Part shown: positions 1 through 8,276 of the stretch, piece by piece
How the letters are laid out: every line of letters starts with the position of its first letter
Position numbering within the stretch: the stretch's first letter is position 1
Origin: Roseateles_B sp051857535
Lineage (GTDB): Bacteria; Pseudomonadota; Gammaproteobacteria; Burkholderiales; Burkholderiaceae_C
NCBI RefSeq assembly: GCF_051857535.1
Contig: NZ_JBPZGY010000001.1
Span: 517,084-581,083 of the forward strand
Length of the DNA stretch: 64,000 nt
Direction of reading: 5' to 3'
The notes under the pieces: generated by a model
What the model was told of the DNA's origin: nothing
The model's input: only the letters and a program-made list of their open reading frames with translations
Database searches by the model: none
Made by a program: the position numbers and the translations under genes

Positions 1-2154
1 CAGCAGGGCGGGGCTGGCGGTCGGGTACCTGGTCAGCAAGGTCTTGAGCAGGGCGTCGGCACGGGCGTTGTCCTTCTTGCGGTTCGCCACCTCGATGCCC
101 AGCACCAGCACGTTCAGGGCGTCCGCGCCGTTTTGCTGGGCCTTCTGCAGGTTGTAGCTCGCGCCGTCCACATTGCCGATGGCCAGTTGCTGGCGGCCCA
201 CCACGACCTGCGCTTCGGCGTCGTAGCCGGCGATGCGGGTGCCTTCCTGGAACAGCACTTTGGCATTGGCAAGATCGCCCTGCATGGCGTAGGTGCGCCC
301 CAGGGTCAGCGCGACTTCCAGGTTGCCCTGGAACTTGCCATTGAGCGCCTTTCCGACCTGGATGGCCTGGTCCAGCTTGCGCTGGCTGGTGTGGAGCTCC
401 ATCAGCGTCAGGCCGGGCCGAGGGTCGTTGCGCGAAAGGTTGGCGGCTTTCTCCAGGGCCTCGGCGGCCTCATTGAGGCGTCGCGCGCGGAACTCGAGGA
501 TGCCCAGCTGGTAGAGCAGTTGCGGGTCCTCGGCGTCTTTCTTGAGCAGGCCGTCCAGGCGCTGGCGGGCGCTGTCGAACTGCTTTTCCTCGATGTCCAG
601 CCAGCCCAGGTTGATGAGCGCCGGCTTGAATCCCGGGCTCTTGGCCAGCGCCTGCTGGAAGGTGGCTCGGGCACCGCCCTTGTCGCCCAGGCGCCCCTTG
701 ATATTGCCCAGGTAGTTGATGAGCATGGGGTTCTGCGGGTCGCTCTTGAGCAGGTTTTCAGCAAGCTGCAGCGCCCGCTGGCCCTTGCCCATGCTGGCGT
801 AGGCGGTGATCAGCTGGATGGCAGCGCGGGCGTCGCCGGGATTGACGGCCAGCACTTTCTCCAGGTTGCTGATGCCGGCCTCGCCCTGCCCCAGGGACAG
901 CTGACTCAGCGCCAGCTCGCGGATGGTGTCAGGCGTGGGCTGCTGGGCGGCGGCCTTGTCGAAGGCTTCGGCCGCTTGGTCATAGCGTTTGCGGGCCAGG
1001 TGGACGCTGCCCTGCAGATACAACACCTGCGGATCGTTGGGGCGCAGGCGCTGCAGATTGCTGACGATCAGCTGGGCCTGCGTCGTGTCGCGCTGCTCCA
1101 GCGCGATGCTGGCGGCCATCAGTTGGCCGGCGTAGTGGTTGGCATTGAGGGCCAGCAGGTTCTTCAGGTGCTCGCGGGCTTTTTCGTTGTCGCCCAGGGC
1201 CTTGTAGGCCATGGCAGCCGCGAAGTTGAGGCTTTCGTCGCTGTTGATCACGCCAGCCGGTTGCAGGCCCAACAGCTCGGTGGTTTGGACATAGGCATCG
1301 CGTGCCTTGGCCGCATTGCCCTTGCGTGACTCGATGACGCCGCGCAGGTAGGAGGCCCGGGGGTCGGCCAGGCTGGCCGTCTCCAGGGCGGCGAGGTCCT
1401 GCTCGGCTTCCTTGAGCTGCCCGGCCGTGACCAGCAGGCCGGCGCGCGCCACGCGGGCGTCCACATTGAGCGCGTTTTGCTGCAGGGACTTGCCGAAGGA
1501 GGCCTGGGCGCCCGCACTGTCCTTGAGTTTCTGCTGGACGGTGCCCAGGGCATACCAGGCGGCGCTGTTGGCCGGCTCGAACTCCAGGGCCTTGCTGATC
1601 TGGGCGCGCGCCTTCTCCAGCTCGCCCTGGCGTGCCAGCATGGTGGCTTCCGCCAGCAGAGGCAGGGGCGAGCGCGGCGCCAGCGCGCGGGCCTCGGCAA
1701 AGGCCTTGGCGGCGGCCTCCTTTTGCCCCAGGGTGGCGAAGGCGGTGCCGCGCTGGGTCAGGATCTCGGCATGGCTGCCTGCTGGCACGCCATTGGTGTT
1801 GATGCGGTCCAGCAGCTTCTTGTACTCGCCCAGGGCGATGTAGAGCTGGCCCAGGTCCACCATCACCTCGCTGCGGGCCACGCCCTGCTTGAGCGCTTCC
1901 TCGAAGGCGGCCTCGGCGGAAGGCAGGTCGCCCTTCTTGAGCAGGGTGCGGGCCAGCAGGAGGTGGGCGGAGAGCATGTGCGGGTCCGCCTGCAGGGAGT
2001 TGCGCAGCTGGATCAGCGCGCCCTCGACGTCCTTTTTCTCCAGGCGCTGCTGGGCGTCGTCATAGAACTTGCTGGCCGCATCGCCCGCCCCCTGGGCCTG
2101 AAGGCAGGCGCCGAGCAACAGCGTGAGGAGGAGGCGGGAGGGCAGGCGGTTCAT
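1..2154 (-). CDS. prsT: PEP-CTERM-system TPR lipoprotein PrsT (3' end outside window)
   Basis: Only the first 718 codons lie in the window; the frame is open to base 1 and has no stop, so the C-terminus is missing. The start MNRLPSRLLLTLLLGAC gives a lipoprotein signal with the lipobox-like LGAC at Cys17, so the mature protein should be anchored in the envelope. The rest is continuous tetratricopeptide-type helical repeats (for example GALIQLRNSLQADP, AEAAFEEALKQG, LGDKGGARATFQQALAKSP). This length and repeat density match PrsT of exosortase/PEP-CTERM exopolysaccharide systems, where it probably scaffolds export or assembly. No exosortase gene is in view, so the PrsT name is recognition of the protein type only; a generic TPR lipoprotein is the alternative. 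Confidence 0.75.
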   Translation of the reverse strand, partial: MNRLPSRLLLTLLLGACLQAQGAGDAASKFYDDAQQRLEKKDVEGALIQLRNSLQADPHMLSAHLLLARTLLKKGDLPSAEAAFEEALKQGVARSEVMVDLGQLYIALGEYKKLLDRINTNGVPAGSHAEILTQRGTAFATLGQKEAAAKAFAEARALAPRSPLPLLAEATMLARQGELEKARAQISKALEFEPANSAAWYALGTVQQKLKDSAGAQASFGKSLQQNALNVDARVARAGLLVTAGQLKEAEQDLAALETASLADPRASYLRGVIESRKGNAAKARDAYVQTTELLGLQPAGVINSDESLNFAAAMAYKALGDNEKAREHLKNLLALNANHYAGQLMAASIALEQRDTTQAQLIVSNLQRLRPNDPQVLYLQGSVHLARKRYDQAAEAFDKAAAQQPTPDTIRELALSQLSLGQGEAGISNLEKVLAVNPGDARAAIQLITAYASMGKGQRALQLAENLLKSDPQNPMLINYLGNIKGRLGDKGGARATFQQALAKSPGFKPALINLGWLDIEEKQFDSARQRLDGLLKKDAEDPQLLYQLGILEFRARRLNEAAEALEKAANLSRNDPRPGLTLMELHTSQRKLDQAIQVGKALNGKFQGNLEVALTLGRTYAMQGDLANAKVLFQEGTRIAGYDAEAQVVVGRQQLAIGNVDGASYNLQKAQQNGADALNVLVLGIEVANRKKDNARADALLKTLLTRYPTASPALL

Positions 2155-2236
2155 GGGTGGTCCAGTGCGGGGGGCCGGCATGTGGCCGGCGAAGCAAAGG
2201 GACCGCCGCAGCGGCCCCGGCAGGCAGGAGGGGGGA

Positions 2237-2731
2237 TCAGTCCCGGAAGTTGTCGTAGCTCAGGGGCAGATCCGCCATGTCCTTCTTCAGCTGGGCGATG
2301 GCCAGCTGGAGGTCGTCACGGTTCTTGCCGGTGATGCGCACGACGTCGCCCTGGATGGAGCTCTGGACCTTGAGCTTGCTGGCCTTGATGGCATTGCTGA
2401 TCTTCTTCGCGTTCTCGGCATCGATGCCGGAGCGGATCTTGTAGACCTGGCGGACCTTGTCGCCCCCCAGCTTCTCGATCTTGTCGTTCTTGTCCAGGAA
2501 GCTGATCACCACGCCCTGCTTGGTCAGCTTGCTATAGAGCACGGCTTCGATCTGCTCCAGCTGGAAATCGCTGTCGCCTACGGAATGGATTTCCTTTTCC
2601 TTGGTCTTGAGCTCGACGGAGGCGCTGGTGCCCTTGAAGTCGAAGCGGGTGTCAATTTCCTTCTTGCTGTTGTCCACGCCATGGCCGATCTTGACCATGT
2701 CGGGCTCCAGCTTGGTGTCGAAGCTAGGCAT
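2237..2731 (-). CDS. yajQ: YajQ family nucleotide-binding protein
   Basis: The 164-residue product starts MPSFDTKLEPDMVKIGHGVDN and ends LPLSYDNFRD, the typical ends and length of YajQ (DUF520). Members are small cytoplasmic proteins of two ferredoxin-like folds; some bind cyclic di-GMP and act with transcription regulators. The open frame continues upstream over murB on the other strand, but conservation begins only at MPSFD, which fixes the start. It is divergent from murB with 63 bp between the two starts. The role here is inferred from family only. Confidence 0.93.
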   Translation of the reverse strand: MPSFDTKLEPDMVKIGHGVDNSKKEIDTRFDFKGTSASVELKTKEKEIHSVGDSDFQLEQIEAVLYSKLTKQGVVISFLDKNDKIEKLGGDKVRQVYKIRSGIDAENAKKISNAIKASKLKVQSSIQGDVVRITGKNRDDLQLAIAQLKKDMADLPLSYDNFRD

Positions 2732-2794
2732 CTCTGAATCCTTGAGGGAAGTGCCCACGCCGGAAGAGGCGGGGGAATCTGGGAAAATTCTGCC

Positions 2795-3886
2795 ATGCAA
2801 CAAGAGATGCCGAACACCCGGGACGAGGGTCAGCCCCCGAATCAGACGAACTCGACGGTGAAAGTCGAGGAGGGCGTGAACCTGCGGCCCTACAACAGCT
2901 TCGGTCTGCCCGCCACGGCTCAGCGCCTGGTCCGTATCCAGCAGGAAGCCGACCTGCGCCGCGTGATCGACCACCCCGAACTTGGCCGCGCGCCCAAGTT
3001 CGTGCTCGGTGGCGGCAGCAATATCGTGCTGACCCGCGATGTCGAGGCCCTGGTGCTGAAGATGGAGATCCTGGGCAAGCGCGTGGTCGAGGAACGCGAG
3101 GACGCCTGGATCCTCGAAGTCGGTGCCGGCGAGACCTGGCACGAGGTGGTGCGCTGGAGCCTGGAACAGGGCTGCCCCGGCCTGGAGAACCTGGCCCTCA
3201 TCCCGGGGACGGCGGGTGCGGCGCCGGTGCAGAACATCGGAGCCTACGGCGTGGAGATCAAGGACCGCATCGAGGCGGTGGAGGTCATCGACCTCATCAC
3301 CGGCCGGCCGGTGCGGCTGCCGGCCAGCGTGCTGGCCTTCGGCTACCGGGACAGCGTGTTCAAGCACACGGGCTTCGGTGGCCTGGCGGGCAAGAGCGTC
3401 ATCACCCGTGTGCTGCTGCGCTGCCCCAAACCCTGGGTGCCGCAGCTGAGCTATCTGGACCTGGAGCGCAAGATGGCCGAGACCGGCATCACCGCGCCCA
3501 GCGCGCAGCAGGTCTTCGAGTGGGTCTGCCAGATCCGCCGGGCCAAGCTGCCTGATCCGCGTCAGATCGGCAATGCCGGCAGCTTCTTCAAGAACCCCGT
3601 GGTCAGCGAGGAGCAGTGCCGGGACATCATCGGCCGCGACCCCGGCATCGTCCATTACCCCATGCCCGACGGTACGGTGAAGCTGGCTGCCGGCTGGCTG
3701 ATTGATGCCTGCGGCTGGAAGGGCAAGAGCGTGGGCGGTGCGGCGGTCTATGAACGGCAGGCGCTGGTGCTGGTCAATCGCGGTGAGGCCCGCGGGGCCG
3801 AGGTGGTGACGCTGGCGCGAGCCATCCAGGAGAGCGTCTATGGCCGCTTCGGCATCCGGCTGGAGCCAGAGCCTGTCATCGTCTGA
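2795..3886 (+). CDS. murB: UDP-N-acetylmuramate dehydrogenase
   Basis: MurB reduces UDP-GlcNAc-enolpyruvate to UDP-MurNAc with NADPH and FAD in cytoplasmic peptidoglycan precursor synthesis. The 363-residue protein has the FAD-binding segment LGGGSNIVLT (about residues 71-80), PGTAGAAPVQNIGAYG, the active-site Arg in YRDS (Arg185), the catalytic Ser in GNAGSFFKNP (Ser263) and the C-terminal Glu in LEPEP (Glu357/359). The roughly 25-residue N-terminal extension is poorly conserved; a second ATG 15 bases downstream is possible. The first ATG lies six bases after a -10-like GAAAAT, which suggests a leaderless mRNA. It converges on the hybrid kinase gene with directly adjacent stop codons. Confidence 0.96.
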   Translation: MQQEMPNTRDEGQPPNQTNSTVKVEEGVNLRPYNSFGLPATAQRLVRIQQEADLRRVIDHPELGRAPKFVLGGGSNIVLTRDVEALVLKMEILGKRVVEEREDAWILEVGAGETWHEVVRWSLEQGCPGLENLALIPGTAGAAPVQNIGAYGVEIKDRIEAVEVIDLITGRPVRLPASVLAFGYRDSVFKHTGFGGLAGKSVITRVLLRCPKPWVPQLSYLDLERKMAETGITAPSAQQVFEWVCQIRRAKLPDPRQIGNAGSFFKNPVVSEEQCRDIIGRDPGIVHYPMPDGTVKLAAGWLIDACGWKGKSVGGAAVYERQALVLVNRGEARGAEVVTLARAIQESVYGRFGIRLEPEPVIV

Positions 3887-3901
3887 TCAAGGCTTGATCA
3901 G
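3883..3901. repeat. 19-bp perfect palindrome at convergent stop codons
   Basis: CTGATCAAG and CTTGATCAG form a 9-bp perfect inverted repeat around a single G. It contains the murB TGA (3884-3886) and the TGA of the opposite kinase gene (3887-3889), which touch end to end. There is no T-run, so it is not a standard intrinsic terminator. Confidence 0.6.
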
Positions 3902-6139
3902 GGGCTGGGAGCACAACTCGCGGCAGCGGGCGATGGCCAGGCGGATGCGCAGCGCGATGGCCTGCAGCACGTCGGCATGACGCTCGGCGCAGGCCGCGGC
4001 CTCGAGTTCGGCGGCGGGCTGGCTCAGCAGGCGCAGCCCCAGGTTGGCAGCAGCCCCCTTGAGTTCATGGGCCAGCTCGCGCAGCTGTGTGTGATGAGGG
4101 CCGAGCAGCCCTTCGTCCAGGCGTCGCTCGATCTCGGGAAGGCCCGCGATGAAGCGCTCGTAGAGCTGGGCGACGGCTCGGCCACTGAGGTGGTGGCCCA
4201 GCTCGGCGATGACCTGTGCGTCCAGCTCCTCCTCCTGCGCCAGGTCCGGGCGTGAACGGGAGGTCGACCTGGGCGCCGCCGCGCCGACAGCAGGTGCGTC
4301 CACCTGCTCCCAGGGCTGGCGGTTGAGGGCCACGGTGAGTTCCTGGATGCCCAGGGGCTTGGCCAGGAATTCGTCCATCCCCGCTGCCTGGGCCTGCTGC
4401 CGCGTGCTGTCGAAGGCGTCGGCAGACAGGGCGATGATGCGGATCTGCCCCTTGGGTGCACCCATGGCGCGGATCTGGCGGGTTGCCTCCAGGCCATCCA
4501 TGACCGGTGTGTGCAGGTCCATCAGGACCATGTCGAAATCTTCCAGGCGCAGGCGCTCGACGGCCTGCAGCCCGTTGTCGCAGAAGACAGCCTTGTGGCC
4601 CAGGCGCTGCAGCACTGCTTCCAGGAACTGGCGGTTGGTGGCGTTGTCTTCGGAGACCAGGATGCGCAGTTGCCGCAGCGCTGCCAAGGGCACGGCGTCG
4701 GGACGCAGCGGGGCCCCGGGCATGAGCCCAGGCCCGCATTCATTGAGCTTGAGCTCTACCGTGAAGACGGAGCCCTGGCCCAGCGCGGACTGCACCTGGA
4801 TGTCGCCGCCCATGGCTCGGGCCAAGGTGCGGGAGATCTCCAGGCCCAGGCCCGTGCCGCCGAAGCGCCGCGAGCTGCTGGCATCGCCGCGGCTGAAGCG
4901 CTGGAAGAGCAGGGCCTGCGTCGCGGAATCCATGCCAATGCCGGTGTCCCGCACCTCGAAGCGCAGCAGGGTATTGCCCAGTGCATCGATCTGGCGGCTC
5001 GCCAGCAGGCTGACGCGGCCTTGCTCGGTGAACTTGATGGCGTTGCCGACGAGGTTCAGCAGGATCTGGCGCAGCCGCGTCGGGTCGGCCATCACCCAGC
5101 GGGGGACATCCGGCAGGATCTGCAGGTCCAGGGCCAGGTCCTTGGCGTGGGCCTGCGGCCAGCAGACATCTTCCAGCTCGCGCAGCATGGCAGGCAGCTC
5201 GGTGGGCTCGGGACGGATGTCCACGCCGCCGGCTTCCATGCGGGAGACGTCCAGGATGTCATTGAGCACCGCGAGCAGGTGGCGTGCGGAGTCGCCTGCG
5301 GCCTGCAGTTGCTGGCGTTGGCTCGCATCCAGCTTGCTGTCCTGCAGCAGGGCCAGCATGCCCAGCAGGCCGTGCATGGGGGTGCGCAGCTCATGGCTCA
5401 TATTGGCCAGGAAGATGCTCTTGGCCCGGCTGCCCGCCTCAGCCTGCTCCTGGGCCTGTGCCAGGTGGCGTGCTTGCGCGCTCTGGGCCCGCGCATAGCT
5501 GCGCAGACGGCCGAACTGGCGCAGCACCAGCACAGACAGCAGCAACACCACCCCGACCTCGAAGGCATTGAGCAGCAGGCCGGTGCGGTTGTGGTCGCGT
5601 ACCACGGCATTGCGCTCGGACACCTGGGCCGCCACGAAATGCGAGGCCGTCAGCGACAGCTCGCGGATGGGGTCGGCCAGTGACTCCAGGCGGTCCAGCA
5701 CCTCGCGCAGGCGTTCGGGCTGCTCAGCCACCAGGCGGGGGTTGAGCGGCAGGCCGTCCGCCCAGCGGATGAAGGCGCGCGTGCGCTCCAGGGTGAGCCT
5801 GTAGTCGGGGCGCTGGCGCAGGATCAGGGTGGCGTGCTCGCTCTCGATCAGACTCAGGCGGCTGACGAAGATCTCGTAGCGCTGCACAACCTGCTCGGCA
5901 TCGACGCTGGGGTTGGGGCCCAGCGTCTGTTCCAGTGCCAGGCGCAGGCGCAGGGCCTCGGTCTCGAACTGGAAGAGGCTCCAGACGAGGTAATCGTCCT
6001 GGTAGCGTTCGGTTGCATCCAGCAGCTGGTACTGCCGGATCTGCAGCCAGCCCATGCCTCCGAGGGCCAGCAACAGCACCAGCACCATGGCCACCGGCAG
6101 GTTGAGCCAGCGGCGGAATTTGCGGTGTCCGGGCTCCAT
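3887..6139 (-). CDS. Hybrid sensor histidine kinase with receiver and Hpt domains
   Basis: This 750-residue membrane phosphorelay kinase has TM segments at about 14-34 and 186-208 enclosing a helical periplasmic region of about 150 residues. It continues with HisKA (MSHELRTP, His249), an HATPase domain (NLVGNAIKF, RDTGIGMD, GGTGLGLEIS), a receiver (SEDNATN; phosphoacceptor Asp541 in LMDLHTPVMDG; Lys594) and a C-terminal Hpt domain (AHELKGAAANLG, His691). This is the BarA/ArcB-like His-Asp-His order, so an external response regulator must receive the phosphate. Its ATG is 4 bp after the stop of the small Moco-domain gene, suggesting co-expression and a periplasmic sensing partner. The signal is unknown. 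Confidence 0.93.
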   Translation of the reverse strand: MEPGHRKFRRWLNLPVAMVLVLLLALGGMGWLQIRQYQLLDATERYQDDYLVWSLFQFETEALRLRLALEQTLGPNPSVDAEQVVQRYEIFVSRLSLIESEHATLILRQRPDYRLTLERTRAFIRWADGLPLNPRLVAEQPERLREVLDRLESLADPIRELSLTASHFVAAQVSERNAVVRDHNRTGLLLNAFEVGVVLLLSVLVLRQFGRLRSYARAQSAQARHLAQAQEQAEAGSRAKSIFLANMSHELRTPMHGLLGMLALLQDSKLDASQRQQLQAAGDSARHLLAVLNDILDVSRMEAGGVDIRPEPTELPAMLRELEDVCWPQAHAKDLALDLQILPDVPRWVMADPTRLRQILLNLVGNAIKFTEQGRVSLLASRQIDALGNTLLRFEVRDTGIGMDSATQALLFQRFSRGDASSSRRFGGTGLGLEISRTLARAMGGDIQVQSALGQGSVFTVELKLNECGPGLMPGAPLRPDAVPLAALRQLRILVSEDNATNRQFLEAVLQRLGHKAVFCDNGLQAVERLRLEDFDMVLMDLHTPVMDGLEATRQIRAMGAPKGQIRIIALSADAFDSTRQQAQAAGMDEFLAKPLGIQELTVALNRQPWEQVDAPAVGAAAPRSTSRSRPDLAQEEELDAQVIAELGHHLSGRAVAQLYERFIAGLPEIERRLDEGLLGPHHTQLRELAHELKGAAANLGLRLLSQPAAELEAAACAERHADVLQAIALRIRLAIARCRELCSQPLIKP

Positions 6140-6143
6140 GCTG

Positions 6144-6692
6144 TCAGCGGATTTCCAGGGCCTTCAGCTGCCAGGCACAGCGGCTGTAGTAGAGGCTGGT
6201 CCGCAGGCGGCGGTCATCGTCGAAGGGGTAGATGATGAACAGCGGTCCCTTGTCGCGCACGGACATGGGCTGGTCATCCATCAGCCGGGCCAGGATCACC
6301 GGGTGCTGCAGCACGTCATCCATGGGGATGCTCACGCGGTAGTCGTTCAGCGCATGGGCCTCGATGCTGCTGCCGCGGGCCCCTGCCAGCGCCAGCACGT
6401 CGCGCAGCAGAGGGCCGGTGAACTTGCGGGCTGCCGGGTACCACGGCGTGTTCACCGTGATGCTGCGCTGGGGCAGGGCGGCCAGCATGTCCATGTCAAA
6501 GGCGACGCGGCCATCCTGGTTGGCCTTGAGGCCGGCGCCGCTGATGGTCAGCACCACCCGACCCTTCGGGCTGTCCAGAGCCAGGGCCCGCCCCCCCAGC
6601 CCCAGGCCTGCCAGCAGCAGGCTGCCAGCTGCCAGCGCTGCCAGCCCCTTGCGGCGGGCAGGCTGCGCAGCCAGGCGGCGCGGCGCCGGCAT
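6144..6692 (-). CDS. Small periplasmic protein with molybdopterin-oxidoreductase-like domain
   Basis: This 182-residue protein starts with an exported leader containing two arginine pairs (RRKGLAALAAGSLLLAG), possibly a Tat signal. The body resembles the sulfite-oxidase-type Moco-binding domain (LTISG, DMDMLAALPQ, NTPWYPAARKFTGPLLRDVL, LNDYRVSIPMDD, GPLFIIYPFDDD). The only cysteine is near the C-terminus (YSRCAW), so the usual molybdenum-ligating Cys is not evident and catalysis is doubtful. It lies 2 bp after argG and 4 bp before the hybrid kinase; I infer a ligand- or redox-sensing accessory for the kinase. The domain assignment is by eye. Confidence 0.7.
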   Translation of the reverse strand: MPAPRRLAAQPARRKGLAALAAGSLLLAGLGLGGRALALDSPKGRVVLTISGAGLKANQDGRVAFDMDMLAALPQRSITVNTPWYPAARKFTGPLLRDVLALAGARGSSIEAHALNDYRVSIPMDDVLQHPVILARLMDDQPMSVRDKGPLFIIYPFDDDRRLRTSLYYSRCAWQLKALEIR

Positions 6693-6694
6693 GG

Positions 6695-8029
6695 TCAGCC
6701 CTCGTTCTTCAGCTGGGGCAGGGCCATGCCGGACCCAGGAGTCAGCAGGCCGACCTTGCTGTAGGTCATGAGCTTGTCGCGGGTGTCGATGATGTCCAGG
6801 TTGCGCATGGTCAACTGGCCAATGCGGTCGGCGGGCGAGAAGGGCGCGTCCTCGACCTTCTCCATGGACAGGCGCTCGGGCTTGTAGGTCAGGTTGGCGC
6901 TCTTGGTGTCCAGCAGCGAGTAGTCATTGCCGCGGCGCAGTTCCAGAGCCACCTCGCCGGTCACGGCGCGGGCCACCCAGCGCTGGGCGGCCTCGCGCAG
7001 CATGATGGCCTGCGGATCGAACCAGCGGCCCTGGTAGAGCAGGCGGCCCAGCTTCATGCCGTTGATGCGGTACTGCTCGATGCTGTCCTCGTTGTGGATG
7101 CCGGTCACCAGGCGCTCGTAGGCGATGTGCAGCAGGGCCATGCCCGGAGCCTCGTAGATGCCGCGGCTCTTGGCCTCGATGATGCGGTTCTCGATCTGGT
7201 CACTCATGCCCAGGCCGTGGCGGCCGCCGATGCGGTTGGCCTCCAGCATCAGGGCGACCGGGTCGCTGAACTCCTGGCCATTGAGGGCCACCGGCATGCC
7301 TTCCTCGAAGCGTACGGTGACGGTCTCGGGCTTGATCTGCACGTCCTCGCGCCAGAAGGCCACGCCCATGATGGGGTTGACGATCTTGATGCCGGAATCC
7401 AGGTGCTCCAGGTCCTTGGCCTCATGCGTGGCGCCCAGCAGGTTGGAGTCGGTGGAGTAGGCCTTCTCGGCCGACATCTTGTAGGCGAAGCCTGACTTCT
7501 GCATGAAGGCGGACATCTCGGCGCGGCCGCCCAGTTCGTCGATGAAGGTCTGGTCCAGCCAGGGCTTGTAGATCTTCAGCGAGGGGTTGGTCAGCAGGCC
7601 GTAGCGGTAGAAGCGCTCGATGTCGTTGCCCTTGAAGGTGGAGCCGTCGCCCCAGATGTTGACATCATCTTCCTTCATGGCGGCCACCAGCATGGTGCCG
7701 GTCACGGCGCGGCCGATGGGCGTGGTGTTGAAGTAGATCAGGCCGCCGGTGTGGATGTGGAAGGCACCGCTCTGCAGGGCGGCGATGCCCTCATGGACCA
7801 GCTGGGCGCGGCAGTCGATCAGCCGGGCCAGCTCGGCGCCGTAGGCCATGGCCTTGCGCGGGATCTCGTCGTAGTCAGGCTCGTCGGGCTGGCCGAGGTT
7901 GGCCGTATAGGCGTAGGGAATCGCACCCTTCTGGCGCATCCAGTGCAGGGCGGCGCTGGTATCGAGGCCGCCGGAGAACGCGATGCCGACCTTTTGGCCG
8001 GCGGGGATCTGCTGAAGAATCGTGGACAT
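6695..8029 (-). CDS. argG: Argininosuccinate synthase
   Basis: ArgG joins citrulline and aspartate using ATP to give argininosuccinate in arginine biosynthesis. The 444-residue product has the PP-loop SGGLDTS (19-25), NLGQPDEPDYDEIP and GDGSTFKGNDIERF, and its length fits the E. coli-type ArgG rather than the shorter class. The frame is open well upstream, but MSTILQQIPAGQKVGIAFSGG is the conserved beginning. It is the first gene of a tight run: its stop is 2 bp before the next ATG, placing a periplasmic sensor-like protein and a hybrid kinase behind an amino-acid biosynthesis gene. Confidence 0.96.
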   Translation of the reverse strand: MSTILQQIPAGQKVGIAFSGGLDTSAALHWMRQKGAIPYAYTANLGQPDEPDYDEIPRKAMAYGAELARLIDCRAQLVHEGIAALQSGAFHIHTGGLIYFNTTPIGRAVTGTMLVAAMKEDDVNIWGDGSTFKGNDIERFYRYGLLTNPSLKIYKPWLDQTFIDELGGRAEMSAFMQKSGFAYKMSAEKAYSTDSNLLGATHEAKDLEHLDSGIKIVNPIMGVAFWREDVQIKPETVTVRFEEGMPVALNGQEFSDPVALMLEANRIGGRHGLGMSDQIENRIIEAKSRGIYEAPGMALLHIAYERLVTGIHNEDSIEQYRINGMKLGRLLYQGRWFDPQAIMLREAAQRWVARAVTGEVALELRRGNDYSLLDTKSANLTYKPERLSMEKVEDAPFSPADRIGQLTMRNLDIIDTRDKLMTYSKVGLLTPGSGMALPQLKNEG

Positions 8030-8276
8030 GAGTGCTTCTGGATGAGGCGTGCGCGGATGCTGCGCTCCCGGCGCACGATGCGGGAGCATCTGGACTTGTC
8101 TGGACCGTTTATTCTCTGCGAAATTGCCTACGAATTCAGGCGTTGCGACGGCCATTTGCTTGACGCTTGGCAGATGCAGCATTCGTGCCGTATCAGCCTT
8201 TGTCGCCGCGGCGACAGGGGTCTCGGGGGCATCCCGGCAAGATGAGTCGCGCGGGCCGGTGCCCGAGGGAGTGGCC

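Noticed and set aside
133..1329. Long plus-strand open frame opposite prsT
   Set aside because: It mirrors the codon structure of the TPR gene; the translated sequence is repetitive Leu/Gly/Ala without any family motif.
2732..3655. N-terminal extension of yajQ across murB
   Set aside because: This part is antisense to murB and has no similarity to YajQ; the conserved start is MPSFD at 2731.
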